A stretch of DNA of 64,000 bases from Beverwykella pulmonaria (lineage: Eukaryota; Ascomycota; Dothideomycetes; Pleosporales; Melanommataceae), in the NCBI GenBank assembly GCA_001599595.1, contig BCHH01000006.1, positions 1,237,197-1,301,196 of the forward strand, in the 5' to 3' direction. A program made the translations under genes and the position numbers. Below are positions 35,164 to 46,797 of this stretch, piece by piece; position 1 is the stretch's first letter, and every line of letters starts with the position of its first letter. The notes under the pieces were generated by a model. It was not told where the DNA came from. It saw only the letters and a list, made by a program, of their open reading frames with translations, and did not search any database.

Positions 35164-38100
35164 ATGTCGAGCTATCTGCCGAATTACACTTACGGCGCGT
35201 ACAATCAGCATGGAGGCGGTCCTCACCAGTACATGTACAACCTTCAAGATCAGACGGTGCAGCGGGTGCCGTCTGGAGTGTTTTTCCATTTGAGTCAGAT
35301 CAATACGGGAAGGGAAGGGCTTGGGACATTGGAGAAAGGGGTCGATCCGTTCAACATCTTCCCAACCTTTCACAACCTTGACTGCGGATATGGTTCGAAC
35401 GCAAGCGATACAGCCTCAACATCGAGTACCAGCAATGAGATGCGGTGCCTACCTCTACTTGACGTCAATATAGATGTCGATGTTCAGTCTAGTATTTCCA
35501 AGACGAACGTCACGCAGACCTTTACAAATATGTCGAGCTCTGTCATCAAGGAGGCGAATTACTCATTCCCGCTGTACGATGGCTCGGCTGTAATCTCTTT
35601 CAAGTGTCATGTTGGAGAGGACAAGTTGCTCGAAGGTGTAATCAAACCAAAAAAGGTAAGTTCTCAGGTACCTCTTACTACATGTTAATTACCAAGACTT
35701 ACACAAACAGGTCGCTAGAGAAGAGTTCAAAGAAGCATTAGCAAATCAGAAAGTTGCGGCTCTGCTTGAAGAGCATACACCAGAAATCTTCGAGACCAAG
35801 CTTGGAAACATCCCGGCACAGACTTCTGTGAAGATAGAAATAACCTACGTCAACGAACTCAAAGCAGACATCGATGGTGAAGGCGTACTTGTCACTCTTC
35901 CAACCTCGATCGCGCCTAGGTACGGTGCGCCACCTCCTCAGATGTCAGCACCGTCTGCTACGGACAAGAATGGTCTGCAAATCACTGTCCATGTACACAT
36001 ATCAGAATCCCTGCGTAAACTTGAAAGCCGAACTCACCCTATCTCCGTTGAAATGGGTACCACGGGCACTACGGGACTTGTAGCCGCAGTTTCAAGTTTT
36101 GGGGATCTCGTTGGTGCCACCGAAGGGTCAGATAATAGGTTTGACCCGAAGAAGGCGAAGGCCACTCTTTCAGAAAGACACGTCACGCTAGGACGCGACT
36201 TTGTCCTCCTGATTCTTGCATCTGGGTCAAAAATGCTCGCCTCCGAAGCGCTTCTCGAAGAGGAACTTGGAGCGGGAAAACAATCTGCTATGAAGCTTAC
36301 TTTAAATCCTCGCGATCTCTTCTCGCCTTACATTGAACCAGAATCTTTCAATGGCGAAATCATCTTCATTGCAGACAGATCCGGATCCATGCATGGACCA
36401 AAAATGGACACGCTTAAGGACGCCCTGAGCGTATTTCTCAAGAGCTTGACTAAAGGAGTGTACTTCAATATCTATTCCTTTGGGTCGAAGTTCACTTCGC
36501 TCTGGCCACAGTCGCAACTTTATACCAATGACAATGTCGAGCTGGCTGTACGACATATATCGACCTTTGCAGCTAACATGGAAGGTACCGAAATCCTTGA
36601 ACCAATTAAGAAAGCTGTCCAACAGCGCATAATTAAGAAGAGCTTTACTACGCAAATCATCTGTTTGACTGATGGTGAGGTCTGGGAAGAAGCTATGGTG
36701 CGGAATTTTGTGCGAGATACTCGATCTGAATTCAAGGATGCAGTTAGATTCTTCGCTCTAGGTATCGGAAATGAGGTATCCCACCGTCTGATTGAGGGAA
36801 TTGGTACCGAAGGCGGCGGATTCGCTGAAGTCGTCGCTGTCGACAATAGAGGACGATGGGAAGGGAGAGTTATGAGGATGGTGAAGGGTGCTCTCGCGCC
36901 CAAAAGCTACGACTGCGAAATTGAATTTAACGGCATGTCTACGAAAGCAGCTTGCTCATTCACAGTAGGTTCAAGTTTCATGCAAGCGCCTTACAAAATT
37001 CCAGCGCTGCACCCGTTCTCGAGGACAACGATATATTTCCTGTTCGACGAAAAGTATGCCACAAATCTCAACGTCGTCACTCTAAAAACGGCAATACCTT
37101 CTGGCGAACAGATTTCGGTGGAAGTTCCAGTGTCCAAAACCACCGCGAGCATGTACACAGTGCATCACCTTGCCGCCAAGGCCATAGTCCTAGACCTCGA
37201 AATCGGCGAGCCCTGGCTTTCCAGCACCATAAGCAAGGGCAAAGACGAGAATACTGCAGCTAGGGAGATCGGTGAGCGAATTGCGATCAACTATCAAATC
37301 GCAAGCAAATGGACCAGCTTCGTCGCCGTTGAGAAGAAAAGGAACAGAGAGAATAAAGGGCGGCTATACAAAGCGCCAAAGGGAGATCTTGCAATGCTGA
37401 ATAAGAGCCGGACGGCACCTATTATAATGCGAACTAACTATTCAGTAGCCCCTACTTCAAGTACCGCCGTTCGGCTGCCAGGTTCAGGTCCAGACATAGG
37501 TGCCTGGGTCGGAGCGCATTTTCCTCTTGGTTCCATGGCAAGCTCATGTTTGAGTTCGGAAATCTGGGAAGAGGACAATGAAGTGCCTTCGGAGACAGTG
37601 TTTGATTCCGCACCAGAGATGTCTATTCACCTAGCGAATTCTATGCGCGCCTCCTCGGTCGAGGGTTTTCGTCGCAACAGTGAAGGTACGCATGCATGCA
37701 CGTTCACAACCTCGTGCAGATCTAACTTTTAAATAGAAGTAGAACATGCCCTCGTCGGCCAAGATTATGACCATGACTTACTGCATTCGGTCAGGCAGAG
37801 ATGCGCGTCCTATTCTGACCAAGACTTAATGGGTTTGGCCGCGGAGGGTCGCGCGTTCCCAGCACGGAGGGATTCGTATAACCCCGGTGCACGTGATGTG
37901 ACCAAACCAACACCTATCATTTCCAAGGATGTCAGTGGCGACGAAGCGATAAGTGATCAGGAGTTTAAGGCCGATGCTACCTTCCCATTAAAAATGAACT
38001 CGTTAACTGATAAGACTCAACCAAAATCAATCTTACCAGTGGACGCGCTATTGGATTACCGCATGGAATCGATGGACTTGAATCTGCATAATCTGATTCG

Positions 38101-38440
38101 TGTGCAGTCCGCGAAGGGCTCATTCAAGCTACCGGTTTACTTCATTCAAGCCGTATGCTCATATTTCAACGCAGACATATTGTCCACACTCGAGGATATA
38201 CTGTCAAGTAACGGCGAGGATATGAAAGCCAAGCTCGACGACACGGTCGAGGTCCTCCTGCAAACGCTTCTATCAGTGATGTGGATAAAGCTGGCGTGCC
38301 CCGAGGACAAGGAGATCTGGGAACTGCTGGTTAGTAAGGCGGAGAAGTGGGTTAGGAAGACTGTCGGGAACAAAGAGGTGGAGGAAAGGCTGTTCGAGTG
38401 TGCAGTGACTCAGTGGGTGGGGTATGCTGGCCGGGGCTAA
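35164..38440 (+). CDS. VIT and VWA domain protein
   Basis: 1056-aa protein from three exons: 35164-35655, 35711-37685 and 37737-38440, total 3171 nt. A VIT domain occupies about residues 90-230 (LLDVNIDVDVQSSISKTNV, then VTQTFTNMSS and PLYDGSAVISFKCHVGEDKL). The VWA domain starts near residue 375 with IIFIADRSGSMHGPKMDTL, an intact DxSxS MIDAS, and continues with FNIYSFGS, a MEGTEIL threonine site, and IICLTDGEVW, the usual metal-binding aspartate. The same VIT-VWA pair occurs in inter-alpha-trypsin inhibitor heavy chains and VWA5A/PARP4. The C-terminal third includes a conserved-looking helical part (LPVYFIQAVCSYFN, WIKLACPEDKEIWELL). No signal peptide, so it is cytosolic. Function in fungi is unknown. 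Confidence 0.92.
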
Positions 38441-38479
38441 TAGATCGACAGGACCTGACTTTCAATCGCATCTATCAGA

Positions 38480-38843
38480 TCATGATGTGAGGCGGCGTTG
38501 GCGTTGGACGACGGGATGGTCAAGATCTGGGACGTGAGCAGTGGCGAGTGCCTGCAGGCGCTCGAGGGCCATAGGGGTTCGGTCAGGTCAGTGGCCTTCT
38601 CGCATAACTCAGCCCTCCTCGCGTCGGCGTCGTACGACAAGACGGTCAAGCTCTGGGACACGAGCACTGGCGAGTGCCTGCAGACGTTCGATATGGGCAA
38701 GACACTCTCCAGCATCTCGTTTGACATCACTGGCTCATATCTTCACATTGATATTGGCATTATCAATATTCGTGCTTCGTCCTTATAGTCTTCACCATCG
38801 AGGCCTGGCTTTGAGTTTAGATGATGATGTATGGATGCCTTAG
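38480..38843 (+). pseudogene. WD40/NLR 3'-end relic
   Basis: Directly behind the VIT/VWA gene lies the tail of a WD40-repeat protein. It has LDDGMVKIWDVSSGECLQAL, GHRGSVRSVAFSHNSALLAS, and DKTVKLWDTSTGECLQTF, then LSSISFDITGSYLHIDIG, the usual end of fungal NACHT-WD40 proteins. An upstream in-frame TGA and the lack of any NACHT part show that it is a fragment. Beyond a stop the remnant RGLALSLDD recalls the QGLALSSD stretch of the relic at 51.45 kb. The DNA is GC-richer than its surroundings. Confidence 0.75.
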
Positions 38844-38880
38844 TGCGAGGATGCTGAGTCCCAAGGATCTGATTCTATAG

Positions 38881-39105
38881 CTAGAAGCATTGTTGCATTG
38901 ATGAGATAGCATCAACATACTTCCCCTGTCGGCTCAGTGCCCATGCCAGATTGTTCATGCTCGTCGGCGTCGATAGGTATTCTTTTCCTGACACCTTCTC
39001 CCTCAGTGCAAATTTCTCATGATGCATCACCTCCGCCTCCGCGTAATTCCCCTGGTCGCTCAGTGCCTATGCCAGATTGACCATGCTCGTCAGCGTCTCT
39101 AGTCT
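38881..39105 (-). pseudogene. Kinesin-light-chain type TPR relic
   Basis: The minus strand reads TLTSMVNLA, then a TAG, then ALSDQGNYAEAEVMHHEKFAL, and one repeat later TPTSMNNLAWALSRQGKY. Two TPR units of about 120 bp can be aligned on the DNA. The first unit has TAG where the second has TGG (plus-strand CTA at 39067-39069 versus CCA). TPR arrays of this kind form the C-terminal domain of fungal NB-ARC/TPR NLR proteins. No other part of such a gene is nearby, so this is a fragment. Confidence 0.75.
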
Positions 39106-39565
39106 TCTGACTCAAAAAGCCCGTCACTTGGATGACTCTGGACATACCCATGCTGCGAGACGAAGTAAAGGCGACAGAGGGTGCGGAAGAGCTACGCCTC
39201 TTCAAAGACGGTTGAAGGATCATATAGTCGCTTTCGATCCTTGAATTGTATCGCAACGCAAAGATGCAAATAAGGGGGAATGGTGATCAGAAGACTTACA
39301 TTGAAATGCAGCCATGGAAGTAATGGTACTGTGTAGGCCGCTTACAAATCTCCGCCACCTCTATCCCTTTTCCAAATCTACAATGTCAAGATACTCGCAC
39401 ATGCAGAGCTAGTTTATTTATTAGCAATGCATCCCCCCAGCCGGATTGTAGTACTGTCCAGACTTTCTCACTACATTGGATCCAAAGGATGCAGGGTTCA
39501 TTCCATGTAGATGGAGAGGAATTTATTGTATCGTGAGGAGGAATTGCTCAATAACGCCCAAAGTA

Positions 39566-39949
39566 TTACCGTTCCTGAGAACGTTTTTGCCATTTTGTTT
39601 TACCAGTGTCCAGGAATCGAGCTCCATCACATTCCAAGGGATGATTTAGCCAATCGTTACATTTAACCACTGAGTCGGTCGTATGCCTTTGATTCGTGCA
39701 TCTATGTCCCATTGTGTTGTCATGACTTGCAGCTTTGCATCCCACCCACAGGAAATCTCTGCATTGAGTCTGAGGGGGTTGTCCTGGAGGCACCACGATT
39801 AGATTCAATCTGCCCACAATTATGTCTGGCTTGGTCTGTGAGGGGTTTTGTCCGAGAGGCGAGCCCCGGTAGGCCTCTCGTTCAATCGACCACGATATGC
39901 CATTCGGTTTTGCCACGACTTGTTGAGCATGGCTTGCCATGCATGCCAT
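39566..39949 (-). pseudogene. Possible remnant of a small PD-(D/E)XK-like family gene
   Basis: A 127-codon frame from an ATG at 39949. It contains SQTKPDIIVGRL and then CRDFLWVGCKAASHDNT. The spacing KPDI ... VxCKAxxHD recalls small fungal proteins with a PD-(D/E)XK nuclease-like core, where the residue before CK is normally Glu; here it is Gly. The flanking sequence shows no further domain. The similarity is remembered, not computed, and the frame may be chance. Confidence 0.3.
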
Positions 39950-40476
39950 ACAACATCCTTTTGTGTATAGTTGGCTCCTTTGTCTGGACCTAAATTAGAC
40001 CGAGTAGAGACTTGTAGAAGTAGAGATATTATCTTACGCTGCCATTTTGTCCTTCAAATTTTAAAGATTGTTGGAGAGTAGAGTTCAAGGGTGCGGCGGA
40101 AACCATGTGACGAGCGTTGAGCGCAGCAATGGGCACCTACGGTAAAGCGCTTAAGGATTAGACTAATATGAACGGCAAAAAGCGTACGACGAACAACGAG
40201 CGACGAGCGACGGCAATACATACGCTGAAGGCGCACAAGGATTGGCTTAGGATGAACAGCATATTCTTGGTCTGTGTTCTCTTTGCAGTCACAAGCAGCA
40301 GTGCCTTTCGTATGACTCGTTCCCCACTTTTAGCGGCTTCCTGTCTTCACCCATAAGACGCATCCAGTACAGCATCTACGAGACGAAGCCATCGACTTTA
40401 CGATTACAGTAAGTCCATCAAATGCATATCCTAACATTTCTCTGGAGCCCTAAGTCCTGACACAAAAAGCCTCGAC
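39950..40476. other. Spacer with a possible short signal-peptide frame
   Basis: About 530 bp. On the + strand 40252-40308 encodes MNSIFLVCVLFAVTSSSAF, which looks like a signal peptide, followed by splice-like gtatga and gtaagt sites. I could not assemble a frame-consistent gene through to the next coding region. Confidence 0.3.
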
Positions 40477-40884
40477 ATGTCCCAGACACTCTCTCCGAAC
40501 ACGTTCCTTGCGTCCGATGGGAAACTGTACACCATGGACGGGAAGTACGTCCTTCAAAACAACAGTTGGATCCCACGCCAAAGCGCCGGCCACAAAAATA
40601 CGTCTAGTCAGCAGAATCAGTCCAATGAAGCTCAATCGGGACCTTCGGTCGAACCTATCTCTGGGAATGACATCAGTGCAGCCATGCACGCGCAATTTGG
40701 GCAAGTTCCTCCATCGCAACCACAGCTGCCGCGCCAGCCGGCAACCAATTCATTTCAACCGACGGGCAGACCGGCTGCACCTCCAATCGACTTAGACCCG
40801 TCTTTTAGGGCGGCGAAGGATCGACATATAATGATCGGGGCCTTTGTCGATGCCTCGGATGCTATATCTGGTCGAACGGGATGA
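40477..40884 (+). CDS. Hypothetical protein, 135 aa
   Basis: Single frame from an ATG at 40477. It begins with MSQTLSPNTFLASDGKLYTM and KYVLQNNSWIPR, then a Gln/Ser/Pro-rich middle, and ends FRAAKDRHIMIGAFVDASD. No domain, signal peptide or membrane span. An intron-like gtaagt..ctaac..ag run upstream (about 40409-40470) suggests a 5' exon or a spliced leader. Not recognised. Confidence 0.45.
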   Translation: MSQTLSPNTFLASDGKLYTMDGKYVLQNNSWIPRQSAGHKNTSSQQNQSNEAQSGPSVEPISGNDISAAMHAQFGQVPPSQPQLPRQPATNSFQPTGRPAAPPIDLDPSFRAAKDRHIMIGAFVDASDAISGRTG

Positions 40885-41630
40885 TACTTTGGCGGTCGGG
40901 AGCACGTAATAGAAAATGTTTAGTTCGCTAGGAGCTTTTACGGTGTTATTTTAGAGCATATGGGACTTGATTTTTTCACAACGAAGGTGATTCTTGAAGG
41001 ATTATCGGCAGCTATGCTGGACGACGGTAAATTCCATAACTGAGCTCTTTCTTATCTTCTCACACTTTATAATTGTGCAACACTGTTCACAATTCATCGG
41101 ATTGTCGAATCCCTTTCCTTACCTGTAGCTATTGATGGGGTTAGATCTCGGGGCTATACAAGGCTCGAGCGCAATAGTCGACGAAGCTTGAAGAGACCCA
41201 CTGCAGGCGGGTCAAAAGGGTGTCTAAGTGGTTTTTGAAAGACCGTGATTTCAGGCTTCGGTGATCGGAGACCCTACGCCTATTCAGCGTGCCAACAGGG
41301 CAGCTGTTCTTCCAGAGGAACCCCATCCACGCTTTGAGCGACGTGTAACTGGAGACGGACATGATGAGATAAATTTCTTAGGGCTTTGAAACCGGCCCGA
41401 CTTTGTGTAGTCAAAGATCAGCCAGTGTCGTCGAGAGGAGCATAATACTAAATACACATACAACCAACGCTCGCTAAAAGCATGACAGGCCCTGAATCAC
41501 TCCTTACCCCCCTCCGCAAATTCCTCAAAACCCGTACAACCCTCCAGATGCCCCGATCTGTTCCTCCCTACTTGCCCTCTGTGCTCTTGCAGGATTATAC
41601 TTTGTAGTTATCAGGCTACAAGATTCTAGA
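40885..41630. other. Convergent spacer before F-box gene 3' end
   Basis: About 745 bp with no supported feature. Local A/T-richness at 40900-41100. Confidence 0.35.
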
Positions 41631-43470
41631 CTATCCGAAATAATCCAGATAAGGACTTTCCTCGCAGGCTGCCGAAGGATAGTTTCTGCGGGGTGCTGGA
41701 ATCGGACGGCGTCCGGGTGTAACACCTTGCCCCGATACACTACCTGGCTCTCGTTGACCAGGCACCCAAATGAGATGTGCCTCATTCCTGTTGCTCCTAC
41801 CAAAAGACTTCGGAGTCGACTTATTCTTTTTCGATCTGTTCCACTTCTCTACAGGCGACAGCCGACTATCTTTCCCTTCCCAATCCCCCCGCAGGAAAGT
41901 CCCACAATTTGAAATCCTAAGGTGCTCCAATATAGGTGCGCGCTCTAGAAGGTCCCAATAATGAGCAAGCGGGAAGCCTTCTCCATTTCGGGCTTGACAA
42001 TTAAGAGTTAAGCTCTTCAGATTAAACCCCTGAGCGTTAAGAATCTCAAGTATGCCATAGACAAAGTCGTTGAAGTCCCAGGCTTCAAAGACTACTTCAT
42101 CAAGAGCAGTGACGGATGCCATGAATGCGGACGCGCAAGTTGGACTTCCCCTGTAACCCGACATATCTCTTTGATGCGATATGCCCCATCTTAGGTATTT
42201 TAGATTTGGTACGCGACCCGTAAATACCTCAAAGAACAGGGATGGGCCGTTTGCATGGAAGTCTAGTCTGCGCATGTGTGTCCAATCCATGACTTGAGCC
42301 CACATAAGAAGGTTTTCTCTACTCAAATTGTAGGCCCATTTATACTCAGGCGCTGCTGGACGATCGGATTCGGGCAGACTGAGCTCTTCCAGAGCTGGGA
42401 AGCGATCAGTGTCTTCCCATTGGAAGTTGAGCGGTGCGCCTGTCACGTTCTGGCGGCGTGGTCCATATGAATCCCCAAGATCGAAGCGAAGGACTTTCGC
42501 GCTCCCTCCACGGACTAAGCATCCTTTAAGGAATTGAAGTTCACTATGTGGCGGCTCCGGACGTTTTCGGTACAAACATACAGAGATGTCGAGAGTGTGC
42601 AGCTGTGGAGATGAGAGGACCGCTTCGTCCATTGGCATAAATTCGCCATTATGGTCGCGACTCCGACAAATGAAGTTAAGCCTTACATGAGGCTGCGAGA
42701 CTCGAAGAACCGCCAGAACATCCAAATGCCCTATACGCGAATAGGCTGGTGTGGTGGAAAGCGGGGTTCTCCAAGTGAGCGACTGCAGGTACTTGACTCG
42801 GCCCAGGACTTGACATAAAGCGGGGTAAGCAGTGGTATAAAACCAGTTGGCGTCCACAATAGGTCCGACTTTGATGTGACGGATGCATGTCCATAGGTTA
42901 CATTCGTCGTTGTCCAAAAGCTTTCTCAACACACCCCAGGTGACCTGTCGAATCTTGTCCTTTTTGTCGGACAGTATGAGCGTGCGGAAGAAGAGGTATT
43001 CAGAATTTAGGCGGAGCATTCTCGAAGTGCAGCAAAGGTTCGTGAATGCTTCTCGGTCATTGTTCCAGAGCTGAAGCTGTCAGCTGAGAACCTAATAGAC
43101 CAGGCCCGAAACTTACTTCTTCGAATATATCACGTAGAATTTCCACAGGTAAGAGAGTCAGCATTATATTGCTTTTATTCGTCTTCGTCTTGATGATATG
43201 GGGCATCGAGACACTAGTCTTGGTTACACTGGTGTCCGCCGCGACAGTCTTCGTTGCATCGGCCTTTCCTGTATTGGTCTTCGTCGCGTTGGTTTGGTTT
43301 GCATTGTTCTTTGTGGCATTTTGTTCCGTTACGTTGTTCTTCGTTGCCTTGTTGTTCTTCTTGGTCTTCTTTGCGTTTGTCTTCATAGTGTTGCTTTTCA
43401 ATTTAGAGGAAGTGGGGAAGCTCATGTCGAGCTCGCCCTCGTAATCCTTGAACCATCCGTTGCTCTGCAT
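41631..43470 (-). CDS. F-box-like protein with Asn/Lys/Thr-rich N-terminus
   Basis: 597-aa protein from two exons, 43470-43117 and 43070-41631, total 1794 nt. An F-box-like helix set spans the exon junction: LTLLPVEILRDIFEE joined to LWNNDREAFTNLCCTSRML. F-box proteins recruit substrates to SCF ubiquitin ligases. The remainder has leucine-rich spacing (LRFDLGDSY, ALEELSLPESD, MRRLDFHANGPS, LKYLRWGISH, LEHLRISNCG) as in fungal F-box/LRR proteins. Before the F-box lies a stretch of about 80 residues built almost only of Lys, Asn, Thr and Ala in imperfect short repeats. An upstream in-frame ATG at 43836 would add 122 residues; I prefer 43470 because the extra part overlaps another frame and lacks conservation signs. 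Confidence 0.78.
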
Positions 43471-43811
43471 GGTGACCACAAGGTGTGCTGCGATGGAAAA
43501 CGCAGTTCTGATGAGTTTTAGAAGAAACGGGGCGGGGTTAATGTCTAAATAACTAACGGCTTTGATTGTGGCACAGTCACTTTTACCGCTATAGCCTAAG
43601 AACGTTCTAATGAGATGGTAAGATTCACAAGAAGTTGTTGCTGGAGTTATAGATACAGTATTATACATATTTACAGAGACTGGCGGATATGGCAATGTAC
43701 GCCTGGACATATTGCAGGCCGGCCTGTCGTTTCGCATTTCTTCATCGCTTGCGTCGTGTCTCGACGGATCTGACTCCGTTCCACTTCTGCCTGGTCTGTT
43801 GAAGCATAGCC

Positions 43812-44183
43812 TCAAGTTGTTCCTCGGACTCTCCATATCCGCCCCTCACCGACGAGGCGTACTGCATCTACATCTACCATTTCTCCCTCCACTTCATCAT
43901 CGGATTTCTTTCCAACGCGGCGGTGTTGCGCAGCACGTCGAGCGCGGAGAAGTCGGTTTGCGTGTCTTCGGTCGATTTGGGTCCTCGGTCGTGCGTTGCG
44001 GGGGGTTTGGAGGCGTGGTGGTGGGGTGGTGAGGTGTGTAGGCATCTTCTTTGTGGCGGAAGGCGTGATGCTGGCGTCGAGAGTCTTGCGCTGGGATGGG
44101 GTGGAAGATGTGTTGATTGCGGGGCTAGAGGGAGCGAGAGGTCTTAGAGAGGATAGAGGGAGGGGGGAGAAGGGTTTTGACAT
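43812..44183 (-). CDS. Small basic hypothetical protein, perhaps frameshifted
   Basis: A 123-codon frame from an ATG at 44183: MSKPFSPLPLSSLRPLAP, a Ser/Thr/Pro-rich part, then DRRHANRLLRARRAAQHRR and an acidic VDVDAVRLVGEG. The frame stops at 43812. A neighbouring frame directly after VGEG reads GYGESEEQLEAMLQQTRQKW and ends at 43742. That looks like a natural continuation, so a one-base shift or missed short intron is possible. No family recognised. Confidence 0.4.
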   Translation of the reverse strand: MSKPFSPLPLSSLRPLAPSSPAINTSSTPSQRKTLDASITPSATKKMPTHLTTPPPRLQTPRNARPRTQIDRRHANRLLRARRAAQHRRVGKKSDDEVEGEMVDVDAVRLVGEGRIWRVRGTT

Positions 44184-46797
44184 TTTGGAGGGGGAATTGG
44201 GATGGGGATGCAGGGAAGATATCTGAGAGGATATTGGGCGATGATGGGGTTTGGGTGAGGCGTCATCGAAATGTTTTGGGAGCTTGGGCTACTCGGTAGA
44301 TTTATAGGGGTTTGAGACTTGCCCCTAACATGCTAAGAGGAGCACGGTTTCTTGAGAAGCGCGATACTGGAAACGTACTCTGAGAATTGGGACCGTCATT
44401 TCTGTTCCTATTCATGCAAGAAAAGGCTATCTCTTAAGATTATTTCCTCACGCGACCACCTGGGGTTCCACACCTGCCCCTCAACATCATCCAGACTGTC
44501 ACTGACATGTGGAAAGGGGCACCATCATTTGCTATGCACGATACGGGAGGCATATTGAGGAGATTTGAATTGTCATTTCTGTTCATACCCATACAGGCAT
44601 AGAGTATCTCCCAGAGCTATTTCATCATGCAGAAATGCCTGTTCATCTCCAAAAAAGACACCTCAGATCATCTCACTGTCATCACTCCTCACCATCATCG
44701 TCCGAGTCCCATGCCGACGGCAGCATCGACGTACTCAATTTTCCTCCTCCCATCCCTTTGCCCAAACCCTCAATCGGCCTCTCTTGCCGCTGGAGGCCAG
44801 CTCCAGACGCCCATCTCAACGACTCGTTCAACAAGGAGGCTCACACTACCTTTTTCACAACTTCTTTCTTAACAGAAAGTAGCTCCAAGTCTGATTCCCT
44901 ATTCGAGACCGAGCTCTCGTCATCCACAAGCTGCCCGAGTCCCTCGAGCTTGAACTCGCGCTCGATCGAGTCTGATTTGCGTAGCTTCTTCCTTGCTCTT
45001 GCGCTAGTCCGCCACACAGTACTGGTTCCGTCTTATCAATACCCATCAAGTCGAACCACTCCGCGATCGGGGGACTGTACTCTGGTGTCGTGCCTCAAGG
45101 TGCTCAGAGAACGGATGCTTTCATTTCGTCGGATCACAGCAGGCTGCTGCGAGAAGAGAAGCGACGCCAGCGGGATGAGAGAATGGCTTTGCAGCCCGGT
45201 GGTGGTGGTCAATCGATATCGCCGGTCCAGGAGGACGCTCTAGCGTAGTGTGGCGTTGTGGAAGGCATTTCGGCGCAGCAAGTCGGGGCGTGAGGGATAC
45301 GAAGGCCAAGGTGAGGTAGAACTTGTGCTGAGATTGTGGGTGTTGGTAGGGCCCTCCATGGAAGCTGGGTAAGAAGAGAGTGAGGTGGTGAACCGGCTCG
45401 ACAACGTCTTCGGTCGATGCAGTGCCGCCACACACTGCACTGGAGGAGCTCAAAAGAGGAGGTAGTTTGTCGTAGATACTGATCAGGGCATGGATGGGAG
45501 ACTTGGCTGACCTGGAAGAGGAGAAGAAGAAAATTCCTTGCTACGGAACCTAGTATACCCCCCTATACGGTAAATTGATTGTGTTGATTGTGCACAATAG
45601 TTCCCGGCTTTCGAGTATTCATTGTTCCTTATTCGATTCATTCAGACAATGAATGTGACTATGGGAACCATGCACCGCCTCACGCGATGAAGCGGTGAGA
45701 GGGTGAGAACAAAGCACGAACAATGGGAACGAGAGTTTCGGGTCGCGAGAGTGGATTTGGTATTATTGTCTTTTATTCTGTGCACGCACTTGCTTCTGTC
45801 TTATTATGTCTCGACAATAGTACGAGATAGGGACGTGGTGGGGTTTGGGGTGAACGTGAATGCCGCAAGGTGATTCATGATGCTACACCGGCGGGGCCAT
45901 CTAGGGATGTGTGAGATTGTGGGTGAATTTGGGAATGTGACGGTGAATTGAATGAGCGGGGTTTGTGGGTGGATGTTGGAACCCGATGGTGAATGACCAT
46001 GGCACACCGCAAACGCACGGGTTTGAGCTGCCATGCCAACTACCAACAGACTTGGCAGCCGTAAAGCCAGTCAACCCGCGATGGGTCATACAGGTGAAGT
46101 GTAAAATGTGGCCAGGTAGCTATGATTCAGCTGGAAAGTACATATCGAAAGACTTCTGTTGGTTTAGACAATATCGCCGAATGTCGGGTGTCCTGGGTCT
46201 GCCGGTGAGCGCCTTACTGTTGTTGTTCCACTTCACTCCATCTTTCACTGCTAGTTCCTACTGGCCGAAGCAATGTTCCTTACGGCCCTAGCCATCCCGC
46301 GTCGGCCTTTCCAATCGGATACACTGAAGTTGGCCAAGACGGCAGCAGCCACCGGTCAAGGCATCACCCAAAGCCCATTCAACGACTGGAAACGCCCTTT
46401 GCCGTCCGTGTCGACTGGTGTTCATGCGAGGTCGGCAATACGGGAGCGGATAAAATTCGCCTCTGCAGCGTAGTCCAGCAGTGCTCGGACGGGGATGTCG
46501 CCTGCTGGTGCTTGCACCTTGCTATCGATGGCAATCAGGGTCGATCCAGGCCCACTGAGGCTAACCTTTCGCTTGCTCGGTGCGACCGCTACAAGGCCCC
46601 ACGTGTAAATAACCTGGCGCTTCGTGTCGTGATGTGACCAAGTAGATAGAGAGGAAGATGATTGTTGTATTGATTCTACAGAGGAGCTACCGAAGAAATA
46701 TCTAGCGTCTTACCAGGCACGGCAGGAGCCTGCCAAGGTAGTCACAACAAACACGGATGTGAGTCATATGAGCAAACTACCTGTCCTTTCCAACTAG
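44184..46797. other. Long gene-poor stretch
   Basis: About 2.6 kb without a convincing gene. The best candidate is a Ser-rich frame of 202 codons at 44635-45243 (+), beginning MPVHLQKRHLRSSHCHH, with no domain, and composition that could arise by chance. Two ends of 20-30 bases around 44340-44420 and 44520-44600 share words such as gaattg(g/t)..tcatttctgttc, suggesting a short duplicated block. Confidence 0.35.
45617..45654. repeat. Short inverted repeat
   Basis: ATTCATTGT at 45617-45625 is mirrored by ACAATGAAT at 45646-45654, a perfect 9-bp stem with a 20-base loop. Just outside, gttccc and gggaac words extend the symmetry loosely. It lies in the gene-poor stretch and could be a hairpin or a mobile-element remnant. 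Confidence 0.5.

Noticed and set aside
44635..45243. Ser-rich frame of 202 codons as a gene
   Set aside because: Has an ATG but no domain, signal peptide or conserved block; mentioned only inside the spacer entry.
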